From Deltaproteobacteria bacterium (lineage in GTDB: Bacteria; Desulfobacterota; Dissulfuribacteria; Dissulfuribacterales; QOAL01): DNA of 51,968 nucleotides. Below are positions 17,024 to 24,445 of this stretch, one piece after another (position 1 is the first letter of the stretch; each line of letters starts with the position of its first letter). The translations under genes were made by a program, and so were the position numbers. Under the pieces are notes generated by a model. The model was not told the DNA's origin. It saw only the letters and a program-made list of their open reading frames with translations, and made no database searches. The stretch covers positions 1 through 51,968 of the forward strand of contig JALWNK010000030.1 of assembly GCA_026995935.1 (NCBI GenBank), in the 5' to 3' direction.

Positions 17024-17695
17024 ATGTTTTTCAATCCCTTTGGTCTGTTTTTTCTTTTTATCTTTTTTATCCTCTTTTTCATTCTCTTTACCTTTATCCA
17101 ATTGGGGCTTATCACCGTTGCCTTTGAAAGGATAGGCCTTAGCGAATCCCAAACCCTTGGTTTCCTCTTGCTTTCACTTCTTGGAAGCAGCATCAACATT
17201 CCTGTAAAAAGGGTGGAGTTGGCACCACCTGAACTGCCTGATGAGAAGGTCCGTTTTTATGGGATGATCTACAATGTGCCCCAAAAACCCAGGGGGCATA
17301 TGGTTGTGGCAGTAAACCTTGGTGGTGCCATGGTTCCCTTTATCCTCTCCTGTTATTTGATGGTTAAAAACGGGATCTTTATCGAACCGGTCATGGCAAC
17401 TCTTCTTGTGGCAAGTATCACATACTTTCTTGCAAAACCGGTCCCGGGAGTGGGCATCGCAATGCCCGTTTTCATACCGCCTCTTATTGCCGCAGTTGTC
17501 TCTTTTTTGCTGGGATCAGGCCCCCATGCCCCTGCCATAGCCTACATTGCCGCCACCATGGGAACACTTCTTGGTGCGGATATCTTTCATCTAAAGGACA
17601 TAGAAAAGATTAAGGCGCCTATGGTCTCCATTGGTGGTGCCGGAACCTTTGACGGGATATTTCTGGCTGGGATAATTGCGGTCATACTCGCATAG
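17024..17695 (+). CDS. DUF1614 family membrane protein
   Basis: A 223-residue integral membrane protein of unknown function. AAGGAG lies six bases before the ATG. An N-terminal hydrophobic, Phe-rich helix (1-25) precedes the family signature GLSESQTLGFLLLSLLGSSI and then NIPV (about 45-66); further spans are near 95-118, 125-150, 155-175 and 205-223. GHMVVAVNLGGAMVPF and GIFLAGIIAVIL are also family-typical. It stands alone between the signalling block and a repeat region and has its own divergent upstream gap. Nothing in the context assigns a substrate. Confidence 0.85.
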   Translation: MFFNPFGLFFLFIFFILFFILFTFIQLGLITVAFERIGLSESQTLGFLLLSLLGSSINIPVKRVELAPPELPDEKVRFYGMIYNVPQKPRGHMVVAVNLGGAMVPFILSCYLMVKNGIFIEPVMATLLVASITYFLAKPVPGVGIAMPVFIPPLIAAVVSFLLGSGPHAPAIAYIAATMGTLLGADIFHLKDIEKIKAPMVSIGGAGTFDGIFLAGIIAVILA

Positions 17696-17702
17696 TGTTT
17701 GG

Positions 17703-17910
17703 TGTTCATTTCTTTTGTTCGCCCAAAAGAAACGAACCAAAGAAAAGGGCGCCCCGTTGCCGCTTGATTCTTGCGCGCGAAAGTCTTGGAGTCCAGGCCG
17801 CCCAAAGGGGCCATCCATGGCCCAATGGGCGGTGGCGGAATCGTCCCGCCACCCCTTCGGGGCCTTTTGGGACTCCAAGCCTCTCGTGCTCGGCGCGGCA
17901 AAAGGGGGTT
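17703..17910 (+). repeat. Structured repeat element, left copy
   Basis: About 208 bases, matching the reverse complement of 18182-18384 over nearly its whole length. The outer 80 bases (TTTCTTTTG...CCAAAGAAA...GCCCC) are the best conserved. The inner part folds into stems: 17785-17794 pairs with 17870-17879 (10 bp, CTTGGAGTCC with GGACTCCAAG), and 17831-17838 pairs with 17846-17853 (GGTGGCGG with CCGCCACC). It starts eight bases after the DUF1614 stop. Short readings through it look like chance ORFs. Similar A/T-then-G/C-rich repeats are known as dispersed intergenic elements in proteobacteria (recalled, not checked). Confidence 0.75.
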
Positions 17911-18181
17911 AAAAACATCCTGTTTCCACAAATCCGAAAAATTCGCCCTATTTCCCAAAAGTTTCCCCACGAGAGTATCTTTTAAATGGGGGTATCCTTA
18001 TTTTAAAAATTTCCTATGCGGCCTTCGGCCTTGCTCCGTGTCGGCAAGGTGACGCTGGACAATTTCTCATAATTTTACGTGCGCCGTAAAGGATTTTTGA
18101 AAAACATGGCAAATCCCGTCCAAGGTGGCATGCCTGCCTGAATCATTTTTACTCCGTGGTGGCCCGTTTGCACGACGCACT
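17911..18181. other. Non-coding centre between two inverted repeat copies
   Basis: About 270 bases without a convincing gene. It has an AT-rich part (17975-18010) and a small GCGGCCTTCGGCC hairpin near 18016. No transposase-like or RNA-gene signature was recognised. With the two flanking repeat arms it makes a 680-base segment bounded by long inverted repeats. Confidence 0.5.
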
Positions 18182-18384
18182 TCACCCCTTATGCCGCGCC
18201 GAGCATGGAAGTGACAGGCCCGATCAGGCCCCGAAGGGGTGGCGGCATGGACGCCGCCACGGGCTGACGGCCAGGATGGCCCTTTCAGCCCGCCAGGGCC
18301 TGGTGCTTCCACGCGCAGGGATTAAGCGGCATCGGGGCGTCGTTTTCTTTGGTTCTTTCTTTTGGACGAGCAAAAGAAAGAACA
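18182..18384 (-). repeat. Structured repeat element, right copy (inverted)
   Basis: Inverted copy of the element at 17703-17910. The same fold is kept with different bases: 18207-18221 pairs with 18296-18310 (12 of 15 positions), and 18239-18246 pairs with 18253-18260 (GTGGCGGC with GCCGCCAC). The CCACCCCTTCGGGGCC block and the TGCTCGGCGCGGCA inner end are shared by both copies. It ends 62 bases downstream of the engB stop. Confidence 0.75.
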
Positions 18385-18446
18385 ATGAAGGGTTGTTTGG
18401 ACACTGCAAGGCCTTAAGCATTAAGAGCAGGAAAAAAGACAACCTT

Positions 18447-19058
18447 TTAGGAATCAATTTCTTTTAGAAAAGGACAAATCACCTGTTCCAAAAACCTGGA
18501 AACCCCCTTCTTGGTCTTTGCAGAAACCACAAAAGGCGGAACGGGAAGTTCCGGAAGAAGAAGTGTTGCCCTTTCGAGGTTCGCCCTGATCTTGTTGTTT
18601 GAAAGCTTATCGGCCTTGTTAAATACCACCCAGGGCGTGACCTTTATGGACTGAAGATAATTTATCAGCCCCATATCAAGCTCATCCACACCCCTTCTTA
18701 TATCAAAGATGCACACCACACCCTTTAAGGTGGACCTTTCCTGAAGGTAGCCTTCTATGAGCCTCTGCCACTTCTGTATCACCTTTCTTGGAGCCTTGGC
18801 ATAGCCATAACCGGGAAGGTCAACGAAATAGGCCTGCCTGTTGATGAGGAAAAAGTTGAGGGACTGTGTAAACCCTGGTCTGCTGCTAACCTTTACATAC
18901 TTTCTTGTTCCAAAGATGGCATTCAGGAGCGAGGATTTACCAACATTTGAACGCCCAGCAAATGCAATTTCAACGGGAAGTTCAGCAGGAAGGTCTTTTA
19001 GTGAGTAAACACTGGTTACAAACTCCACATTCTTTATGCACGAAGAGCCTGTTTGCAA
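18447..19058 (-). CDS. engB: Ribosome biogenesis GTPase EngB (YihA/YsxC)
   Basis: A 203-residue Era/TrmE-type GTPase needed for assembly of the large ribosomal subunit. G1 is GRSNVGKSSLLNAI, the switch region has SSRPGFTQSLNFF, G3 is VDLPGYGYAKAP, G4 is FNKADKL and G5 is VSAKTKKG. The family's N-terminal FVTSVYSLKDLP motif is present and the length is normal. It is the last gene of the row cutA-hisI-hisG-engB, five bases after hisG. The structured repeat begins 62 bases beyond its stop and may mark the transcript end. Confidence 0.93.
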   Translation of the reverse strand: MQTGSSCIKNVEFVTSVYSLKDLPAELPVEIAFAGRSNVGKSSLLNAIFGTRKYVKVSSRPGFTQSLNFFLINRQAYFVDLPGYGYAKAPRKVIQKWQRLIEGYLQERSTLKGVVCIFDIRRGVDELDMGLINYLQSIKVTPWVVFNKADKLSNNKIRANLERATLLLPELPVPPFVVSAKTKKGVSRFLEQVICPFLKEIDS

Positions 19059-19063
19059 GGATC

Positions 19064-19936
19064 CTACAATACCTTATTGAGAGAGTATTCTATTATCCCC
19101 TGGGCCCCTGCCTCCTGGAGCCTTGGCACAAGTTCCCTGACACTTCCCTCATCAATCACCGTTTCAATGGAACACCAGTCCTGGTCGTAAAGGGAGGAAA
19201 CCGTTGGAGCATTGAGGCTCGGAAGGATGGAGACCACCCTTTGGACCCTGTCCTTTGGACAGTTCATCTTTAGCCCCACAAGGCGGTCTGCCCTTAGTGC
19301 ACCCTTCATCAATAGGGCTATTTGCTGAATCTTCTTTCGCTTCCACTCATCCTGCCATGCTTCCTTATTGGCAATAAGCTTGGGGTTTGACTCCATGAGC
19401 TCTTCAATAATGACGAGGCCGTGGGCGCGGATGGTTGTGCCCGTTTCTGTCACCTCCACAATGGCGTCAGCAAGCCCGGAGACGACTTTTGCTTCAGTTG
19501 CCCCCCAGGAAAATTCCACCTCCACATTTACTCCCCTTTGGGAAAAGTATTTCTTGGTGAAATTTACCAGTTCCGTTGCGATCTTTTTCCCCTCAAGGTC
19601 CTGGACCCGCCTGTATGGAGAGTCAGAGGGGACTGCCAGTACCCACTTTGCAGGCCGTCTGCTAACCTTTGAGTAGATGAGGTCTGTCACGATGTGGACA
19701 TCGGACTCATTTTCCAGTATCCAGTCGTAGCCTGTAATTCCCACATCAAGGGTGCCGTTTTCCACATATCGGGACATCTCCTGGGCCCTGCATATACTGC
19801 ATGAAATTTCAGGGTCGTCTATGTCCGGGAAGTAGCTTCGGTGGTGCACGTTTATTCTCCAGCCTGACTTGGCCAGAAGTTCAATGGTTGCCTTCTCAAG
19901 ACTTCCCTTGGGTATTCCTAATTTGAGCCTTTTCAC
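19064..19936 (-). CDS. hisG: ATP phosphoribosyltransferase, long form
   Basis: A 290-residue enzyme for the first step of histidine synthesis (ATP + PRPP to phosphoribosyl-ATP). The N-terminal [20 protein letters not shown] and the [12 protein letters not shown] region form the catalytic domains. The PRPP loop is around [18 protein letters not shown]. The C-terminal 70 residues ([16 protein letters not shown] to [10 protein letters not shown]) are the ACT-like regulatory domain of long-form HisG, so no HisZ partner is needed and feedback inhibition by histidine is expected. It overlaps the hisI stop by four bases. Confidence 0.94.
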   Translation of the reverse strand: MKRLKLGIPKGSLEKATIELLAKSGWRINVHHRSYFPDIDDPEISCSICRAQEMSRYVENGTLDVGITGYDWILENESDVHIVTDLIYSKVSRRPAKWVLAVPSDSPYRRVQDLEGKKIATELVNFTKKYFSQRGVNVEVEFSWGATEAKVVSGLADAIVEVTETGTTIRAHGLVIIEELMESNPKLIANKEAWQDEWKRKKIQQIALLMKGALRADRLVGLKMNCPKDRVQRVVSILPSLNAPTVSSLYDQDWCSIETVIDEGSVRELVPRLQEAGAQGIIEYSLNKVL

Positions 19937-20319
19937 TTTTTGTAGACCTCCTTGGGGTCAAATACCAGCTCTCCGGTCTCCTTCAATTCCTCTCCCTCGA
20001 CCTTGTTAAAAAAACAGCTCCTGTGGCCAGTGTGGCAGGCTGCCCCACCAATCTGTTCAACCTTTAAAAGTATGGTGTCAAGGTCGCAGTCCAGATAGGC
20101 ATCCTTAACCACCTGTACATGTCCCGAGGTCTCGCCTTTAAGCCACAGTTTCTGTCTTGAGCGCGACCAGTAATGGGCCTTGCCCGTCTCAAGGGTCTTT
20201 TCCCATGCCTCCTGGTTCATGTAAGCAAGCATGAGCACCTCCCCGGTTGAGGCGTCCTGGGCAATCACCGGAAGGAGGCCTCCGCACTTTTTAAAGGCCA
20301 GTTCTTTTGCCTTTTTCAT
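19933..20319 (-). CDS. hisI: Phosphoribosyl-AMP cyclohydrolase
   Basis: A 128-residue enzyme that opens the purine ring of phosphoribosyl-AMP, the third step of histidine synthesis. Zinc and magnesium ligands are seen in [13 protein letters not shown] and [32 protein letters not shown] and [18 protein letters not shown] are family blocks. There is no HisE domain, so this is the single-function form. It overlaps hisG by four bases, so the first and third steps are co-translated. The other his genes are outside the window. Confidence 0.94.
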   Translation of the reverse strand: MKKAKELAFKKCGGLLPVIAQDASTGEVLMLAYMNQEAWEKTLETGKAHYWSRSRQKLWLKGETSGHVQVVKDAYLDCDLDTILLKVEQIGGAACHTGHRSCFFNKVEGEELKETGELVFDPKEVYKK

Positions 20320-20429
20320 TCGTTTATCGACTCTCCAAAGGTAAATTTAAGGGGCAAAATTACTCCCCTGCAGGTAAGTTGGCAAGTTTTCACGGAAAAG
20401 GTGCTGGAATTTTGCCTCGCTGGCACTCT

Positions 20430-20756
20430 TCACCCTTTTGTTTCAGCACTCACCCAGTCTGCATACTCTTTAAGCACCTCATCTGCCTTAAGCGCAACTA
20501 TCTCGGGAAGTTCATAGGAGTGTTTCTCTCTAATGACGGATACAGCCCTTTCAAAGTTGGAAGCAACCATCTTGAATTTCACCTGCCACTCCTCATCCTC
20601 CTCAAGCCTGTCATTCCACCAGTAAAAGCTGGTTATCGGCCCAGAGACCTGGGCGCATGCGGCTATCCTTTGGCTCACAAGGTGCCTAGCAAGGTCTTGT
20701 GCCTCCTTTCTGGTTCCGCACGTGGTAATCACCATTATAATGGACTTTTGTTCCAT
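20430..20756 (-). CDS. cutA: CutA divalent-cation tolerance protein
   Basis: A 108-residue small trimeric cytosolic protein. Family blocks are CGTRKEAQDLARHLVSQRIA, ACAQVSGPITSFYWWN, EEWQVKFKM, and SYELPEIVALKADE. CutA is linked to copper tolerance in E. coli but its molecular action is unsettled. GGGGAGG lies seven bases before the start at 20756. It is the first gene of the minus row leading to hisI, with a 110-base gap between them that contains a spaced inverted repeat (GGCAAAATT near 20352 and AATTTTGCC near 20408). Confidence 0.9.
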   Translation of the reverse strand: MEQKSIIMVITTCGTRKEAQDLARHLVSQRIAACAQVSGPITSFYWWNDRLEEDEEWQVKFKMVASNFERAVSVIREKHSYELPEIVALKADEVLKEYADWVSAETKG

Positions 20757-20786
20757 GTTTGCCTCCCCAGGTTCTGTTTTTTTTCA

Positions 20787-20816
20787 ATCTTACCCGTTAA
20801 CTGCCCTCTGTCTCAA
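20787..20816 (-). promoter_or_regulatory. Putative sigma-70 promoter for cutA-hisI-hisG-engB
   Basis: On the minus strand TTGAGA (20811-20816), an 18-base spacer and TAAGAT (20787-20792), 5/6 and 4/6 matches, lie 31 bases upstream of the cutA start in the divergent gap with purQ. Confidence 0.5.
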
Positions 20817-20950
20817 GTATATCAAGACTACACAATGTTTTGTCCATGACATGGATGTTGCAAGAGCCATTTATGAAAGAGTTGCCCAGCTTCATGCTTT
20901 GCATTACAGTTTTTGAAATTTCGCAATTTTACAGATGAGCGGGGTAGGAA

Positions 20951-21781
20951 ATGGCATCCCAGGTAAAGGCAATAGTGACAACGGGTTACGGTACAAACTG
21001 TGAAAGGGAGATGGCGCACGCCTGCAAGGTGGCAGGGGCTGAACAGGTGGACATAGTTCACCTAAGCGATATCCTGGATGGAACCTACAAGATTACCGAT
21101 TACCATTTTCTCAACCTGCCAGGGGGATTTCTCGACGGTGACAATCTAGGTGCCGCCCAGGCGGGTGCACACCGGCTGCGCCATGCCAGGATCGCAGGAA
21201 CAGGTGAGCGCCTAATGGATCAGATCCTGGAGTTCGTGGATCAGGGTGGGCTCATCCTGGGAGTGTGTAACGGTTTCCAGCTCATGGTAAAGACCGGTCT
21301 GCTCCCTGGCCTTGAAGAAAACTATGAAAACCGTGTTGTAAGCCTTACCTGGAACGACTCGGGACGTTTTGAGGACAGGTGGGTAACATGCAGGGCAAAC
21401 CCCTCTTCTCCATGTGTTTACACAAAAGGAATAGAGAAAATCGAGATGCCTGTGCGGCACGGGGAAGGAAAGTTCGTGGGGCTGGATGAAGAAGTGGTTT
21501 CAACCATAAAAGAAAATGACCTTATAGCCCTTCAGTATGTTGACCCCGAAAGCGGAGAACCTACCCAGGAATATCCTCTCAATCCAAACGGTTCCATTCT
21601 TTCAATTGCAGGCATATGCGATCCGACAGGCAGGCTCATGGGCCTTATGCCGCATCCTGAGGCCTTTCACCACTTCACCAACCACCCCCAGTGGACAAGG
21701 AGATTCTTTGACAAAGAGGAAGGCGCAGGCATAGCCTTTTTCAGAAACGCCGTTGATTACATACGGAAAAACATTTTGTGA
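20951..21781 (+). CDS. purQ: Phosphoribosylformylglycinamidine synthase, glutaminase subunit PurQ
   Basis: A 276-residue class I glutamine amidotransferase that supplies ammonia to PurL in purine synthesis. NLPGGFLDGDNLGAAQAGAH, the nucleophile region LILGVCNGFQLMVKTGLLPG, PVRHGEGKFV, and the catalytic His/Glu in GLMPHPEAFHH are all visible. The length suits the larger PurQ-like form of this phylum. GGGGTAGG precedes the ATG at 20951. PurL and PurS are not nearby. It is followed by tatC after 34 bases on the same strand. Confidence 0.92.
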   Translation: MASQVKAIVTTGYGTNCEREMAHACKVAGAEQVDIVHLSDILDGTYKITDYHFLNLPGGFLDGDNLGAAQAGAHRLRHARIAGTGERLMDQILEFVDQGGLILGVCNGFQLMVKTGLLPGLEENYENRVVSLTWNDSGRFEDRWVTCRANPSSPCVYTKGIEKIEMPVRHGEGKFVGLDEEVVSTIKENDLIALQYVDPESGEPTQEYPLNPNGSILSIAGICDPTGRLMGLMPHPEAFHHFTNHPQWTRRFFDKEEGAGIAFFRNAVDYIRKNIL

Positions 21782-21815
21782 CAGGTTGGCACTGCATCTG
21801 CCTTTAAGAGGGTAA

Positions 21816-22565
21816 ATGGGCCATAATCAGGCTTACCATGGCAATTTTCCGGACATTTTAGGTGATGAGGATTCTGCTGCAAGAAAACTAGCCCTGTTCC
21901 TCTATGGATTCAGGCGTTTTGTCCTTGAAATAGCCGTATCCTTTCTGCTTCTAAGCTTCATCTTCTACTGGATAGCCCCGGACATACTTTACTTTTTGCA
22001 GTTGCACCTGGACCAGAAGCTTGCCTTCTTCGGTGTGATGGAGCCCATTGTCTCGCTGATGAAGATCGCATGCGTAATGGCCCTTATGGTGCTCATGCCC
22101 TGGATACTTTTTCGGATTACCCAGGTCCTTGTATCTCATTTTGGCCTTTCAAAGGGCTTTGGATTTGGCCTGGTAATAACCGCCTTGATGCTGTTTTACT
22201 TAGGGGCCGCCTTTTGCTTTTTCATAACCCTCCCCTTTGGGATAAATTTTCTCCTGGGCTATCAATCTGAGCACGTAAGGCCTGTGATCAGCGTGGGAAG
22301 GTTTGTTAACTTCGTGGGCCTTTTTCTTTTGGGCTTTGGGCTAATTTTTGAGCTTCCACTAATAATGACCGTTTCTTGCAGGCTTGGTCTTTGTTCCTAC
22401 TCCATTTTCAAGAAGGGAAGGCGTTACGCCATACTCATCATAGCCATCCTTGCGGCAATCCTTACCCCGACCCCGGACGTTATAAACATGGCACTAATGG
22501 GCCTCCCTCTCTATCTCCTGTACGAACTTGGAATAGTTGTGGCCCGCCTTTCATCGCCAAAATAG
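21816..22565 (+). CDS. tatC: Divergent TatC, twin-arginine translocase subunit
   Basis: A 249-residue membrane protein with six predicted spans. Clear TatC blocks are FYLGAAFCFFITLPFGINFL, LFLLGFGLIFELPLIMTV and TPTPDVINMALMGLPLYLLY. The usual N-terminal HLxELRxR motif is degenerate (FLYGFRRFV), with Gly31 where E. coli has Glu15, and the cytoplasmic loop that carries Glu103 in E. coli reads GLSKGFG here. Those two glutamates contact the twin-arginine signal. No tatA/tatB lies in the window. It follows purQ and precedes the promoter of the lipid operon. Identity is sure; whether it is an active translocase is not. Confidence 0.85.
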   Translation: MGHNQAYHGNFPDILGDEDSAARKLALFLYGFRRFVLEIAVSFLLLSFIFYWIAPDILYFLQLHLDQKLAFFGVMEPIVSLMKIACVMALMVLMPWILFRITQVLVSHFGLSKGFGFGLVITALMLFYLGAAFCFFITLPFGINFLLGYQSEHVRPVISVGRFVNFVGLFLLGFGLIFELPLIMTVSCRLGLCSYSIFKKGRRYAILIIAILAAILTPTPDVINMALMGLPLYLLYELGIVVARLSSPK

Positions 22566-22585
22566 TTTTTGCCTCCAGGCCTTAC

Positions 22586-22615
22586 TTGACAATCAGTGCC
22601 CAGTCCATATATTGT
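22586..22615 (+). promoter_or_regulatory. Sigma-70 promoter for the DUF177-rpmF-plsX-fabH run
   Basis: A perfect TTGACA (22586-22591), an 18-base spacer and TATTGT (22610-22615, 4/6) lie 57 bases before the ATG at 22673. The predicted leader is about 50 bases and contains the palindrome at 22643-22664. Confidence 0.6.
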
Positions 22616-22642
22616 GGTTTTTCTAAAAAATCTAAATAACTG

Positions 22643-22664
22643 TTTTTTGCCAAGGGGCAAAAAA
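22643..22664 (+). promoter_or_regulatory. Palindromic hairpin in the leader of the lipid operon
   Basis: TTTTTTGCC, loop AAGG, GGCAAAAAA: a perfect 9-bp stem between the promoter and the DUF177 start. The loop and right stem contain AAGGGG, the only Shine-Dalgarno-like sequence before the ATG (15 bases away). It has no U-tract after the stem, so it is not a standard terminator. Confidence 0.45.
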
Positions 22665-22672
22665 TCAAAGAC

Positions 22673-23206
22673 ATGCAAACAGAAACACGTATTCAGGTAG
22701 CTGATATCCCTGAAGAGGGATTATTTTTAAATTTCACCGAGTTGTCTCACCTCATACCAGAGGTGGATGAATTCGTTGAGATAGAAAAGACCCAGGGACG
22801 CCTGGAGATTCACAAATCCGGCAGGGACATAGAGATAAGCGGCCATGTAAAGAGCAGGGTGTTCCTTTGCTGCGACAGGTGTCTTAAGAGCTTTTCCATA
22901 CAGGTGGAGACCCCTTTCTTCTATCTTCTTCAGCCCAAGGCGGATTTTGGTGCGGATCTTGAGCCAGACCACCAGCTTTCAAACGACGAAATTGATGTTT
23001 ACTGGTACGAAGACGGGGAGATAAAGGGGGAAGAGCTTTTCAGGGAGCAGATACTCCTTCAGCTTCCAATGAGGGCCCTTTGCTCTGAAACCTGCAAGGG
23101 ATTGTGTCCAGGCTGCGGAGTGGATCTAAACGAAACGGCATGCCAGTGTGCAAAAGAGGAGCCCCAGGGGCCCTTTGCAGTGCTGGCCCAGTTAAAGGTA
23201 TCCTGA
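22673..23206 (+). CDS. DUF177 (YceD) family protein
   Basis: A 177-residue cytosolic protein that in nearly all bacteria precedes rpmF. The family is linked to 23S rRNA/large-subunit maturation but its mechanism is not settled. Visible features are VFLCCDRCLKSF in the middle and the C-terminal ALCSETCKGLCPGCG and ACQC, whose cysteines may bind zinc. The length is normal. Rpm F follows after 33 bases. It is the first gene after the TTGACA promoter, and its start lies close behind a leader hairpin, so expression may be tuned at translation. Confidence 0.88.
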   Translation: MQTETRIQVADIPEEGLFLNFTELSHLIPEVDEFVEIEKTQGRLEIHKSGRDIEISGHVKSRVFLCCDRCLKSFSIQVETPFFYLLQPKADFGADLEPDHQLSNDEIDVYWYEDGEIKGEELFREQILLQLPMRALCSETCKGLCPGCGVDLNETACQCAKEEPQGPFAVLAQLKVS

Positions 23207-23239
23207 AGATACATTTTATAAATGGAGGAATAACAGAAA

Positions 23240-23422
23240 ATGGCTGTACCTAAGAGAAAAGTATCAAGGGCAAGAAGGGGAAACAGACGCTCCCATGACG
23301 CCATAAAGAAGCCGGCAGTTTCCATGTGCCCACAGTGTGCAGAGCCAAAGGCACCCCACAGGATCTGCCCACACTGCGGAACCTACAAGGGAAAGGTCTT
23401 TACAGGAGAGGACGTGGAATAA
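23240..23422 (+). CDS. rpmF: Ribosomal protein L32
   Basis: A 60-residue large-subunit protein. MAVPKRKVSRARRGNRRSHD is the conserved start. A zinc ribbon is formed by CPQC and CPHC (CPQCAEPKAPHRICPHCG), so this is the zinc-containing form. GGAGGA lies ten bases before the ATG. The rpmF-plsX coupling is the standard bacterial order that ties ribosome and membrane-lipid synthesis. Confidence 0.97.
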   Translation: MAVPKRKVSRARRGNRRSHDAIKKPAVSMCPQCAEPKAPHRICPHCGTYKGKVFTGEDVE

Positions 23423-23428
23423 CAGGCC

Positions 23429-24436
23429 ATGAAAATCGCTCTTGATGCCATGGGAGGGGACAAGGGGCCCTCCACTCTCGTCCAGGGAGCCGTCAGGGCT
23501 GCCAGAGAGCTTGGCACAGAGGTCATTCTTGTGGGACAGGAGGACATCCTAAGCCGGGAGCTTTCAAGGTGCGGGGCCAAGGGCCTGCCCATCTCCATCA
23601 AACATGCCTCCCAGGTGGTGGATATGGCAGAATCCCCCTCTGACGCCTTGAGGCGTAAGAAGGATTCTTCCGTGCGGGTGGCCTTTGACCTGGTGAAGGC
23701 AGGCGAGGCCAAGGGTGCAGTAAGCGCCGGAAACTCAGGGGCGACCCTTGCAACTGCCATGTTCACCCTGGGGCGTATCAAGGGCATTAGACCCGCCATT
23801 GCCACACTTGTTCCCACCCTCAAGGAACCCTCCCTTATCATAGATGTTGGGGCAAACGTGGATTGCAAGCCCCATCACCTTCTCCAGTTCGGCATCATGG
23901 GCGCCCTATTTGTAAGGGAGTTTCTAAAGAACGAAAACCCCAGGGTGGGGCTTTTGAGTATTGGAGAGGAGGGAAGCAAGGGGAACATCCAGGTGAAGAA
24001 GGCCTACGACCTCCTTGAAGCAAGCAATCTCAACTTCTGCGGCAACGTGGAGGGAAGGGACGTTTTCAAGGGAGAGGTGGACGTGATCGTTTGCGACGGC
24101 TTTGTGGGAAACATCTGTCTCAAGCTTAGCGAGGGGCTGGCAGAATCCGTTATAGCCATGCTCAGGAACGAGATAGAGGGAAATTTTCTGGCTATCATGG
24201 GTTACGGGCTTGCCAAGAAGGCCTTCAAGAGGTTCAAAAAGAGGGTGGATTACGCAGAATATGGGGGAGCCCCACTTCTTGGCGTAAAGGGCACTGCCAT
24301 AATCTGTCACGGAAGCTCTGAGCCCAAGGCCGTTATGAACGCCATAGGTGTTGCCCACAACCTTGCAGCCTTGAACCTTGCGGAAAAGCTTCAGGCCTCC
24401 ATGTCAAACCGCAGGGACATCCTCAGGATAATTTGA
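23429..24436 (+). CDS. plsX: Phosphate acyltransferase PlsX
   Basis: A 335-residue enzyme that makes acyl-phosphate from acyl-ACP for phosphatidic acid synthesis. MKIALDAMGGDKGP, GAVSAGNSGATLATAMFTLG, LIIDVGANVDCKP, CDGFVGNICLKLSEG and GGAPLLGVKG are the family blocks. Peripheral membrane protein. It starts six bases after rpmF and is followed by fabH. The acyl-phosphate user PlsY is not in the window. Confidence 0.96.
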   Translation: MKIALDAMGGDKGPSTLVQGAVRAARELGTEVILVGQEDILSRELSRCGAKGLPISIKHASQVVDMAESPSDALRRKKDSSVRVAFDLVKAGEAKGAVSAGNSGATLATAMFTLGRIKGIRPAIATLVPTLKEPSLIIDVGANVDCKPHHLLQFGIMGALFVREFLKNENPRVGLLSIGEEGSKGNIQVKKAYDLLEASNLNFCGNVEGRDVFKGEVDVIVCDGFVGNICLKLSEGLAESVIAMLRNEIEGNFLAIMGYGLAKKAFKRFKKRVDYAEYGGAPLLGVKGTAIICHGSSEPKAVMNAIGVAHNLAALNLAEKLQASMSNRRDILRII

Positions 24437-24445
24437 TTTCACGTC

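Noticed and set aside
18067-18467. Several 70-100 codon readings on both strands through the repeat region (also near 17676-18052)
   Set aside because: They run through structured repeat arms, differ in frame between the two copies and have no ribosome sites; best explained as chance ORFs in a GC-rich repeat.
23383-23868. A 161-codon open frame antisense to plsX
   Set aside because: Shadow of a high-confidence plsX; composition is Ser/Thr/Arg-rich without motifs.
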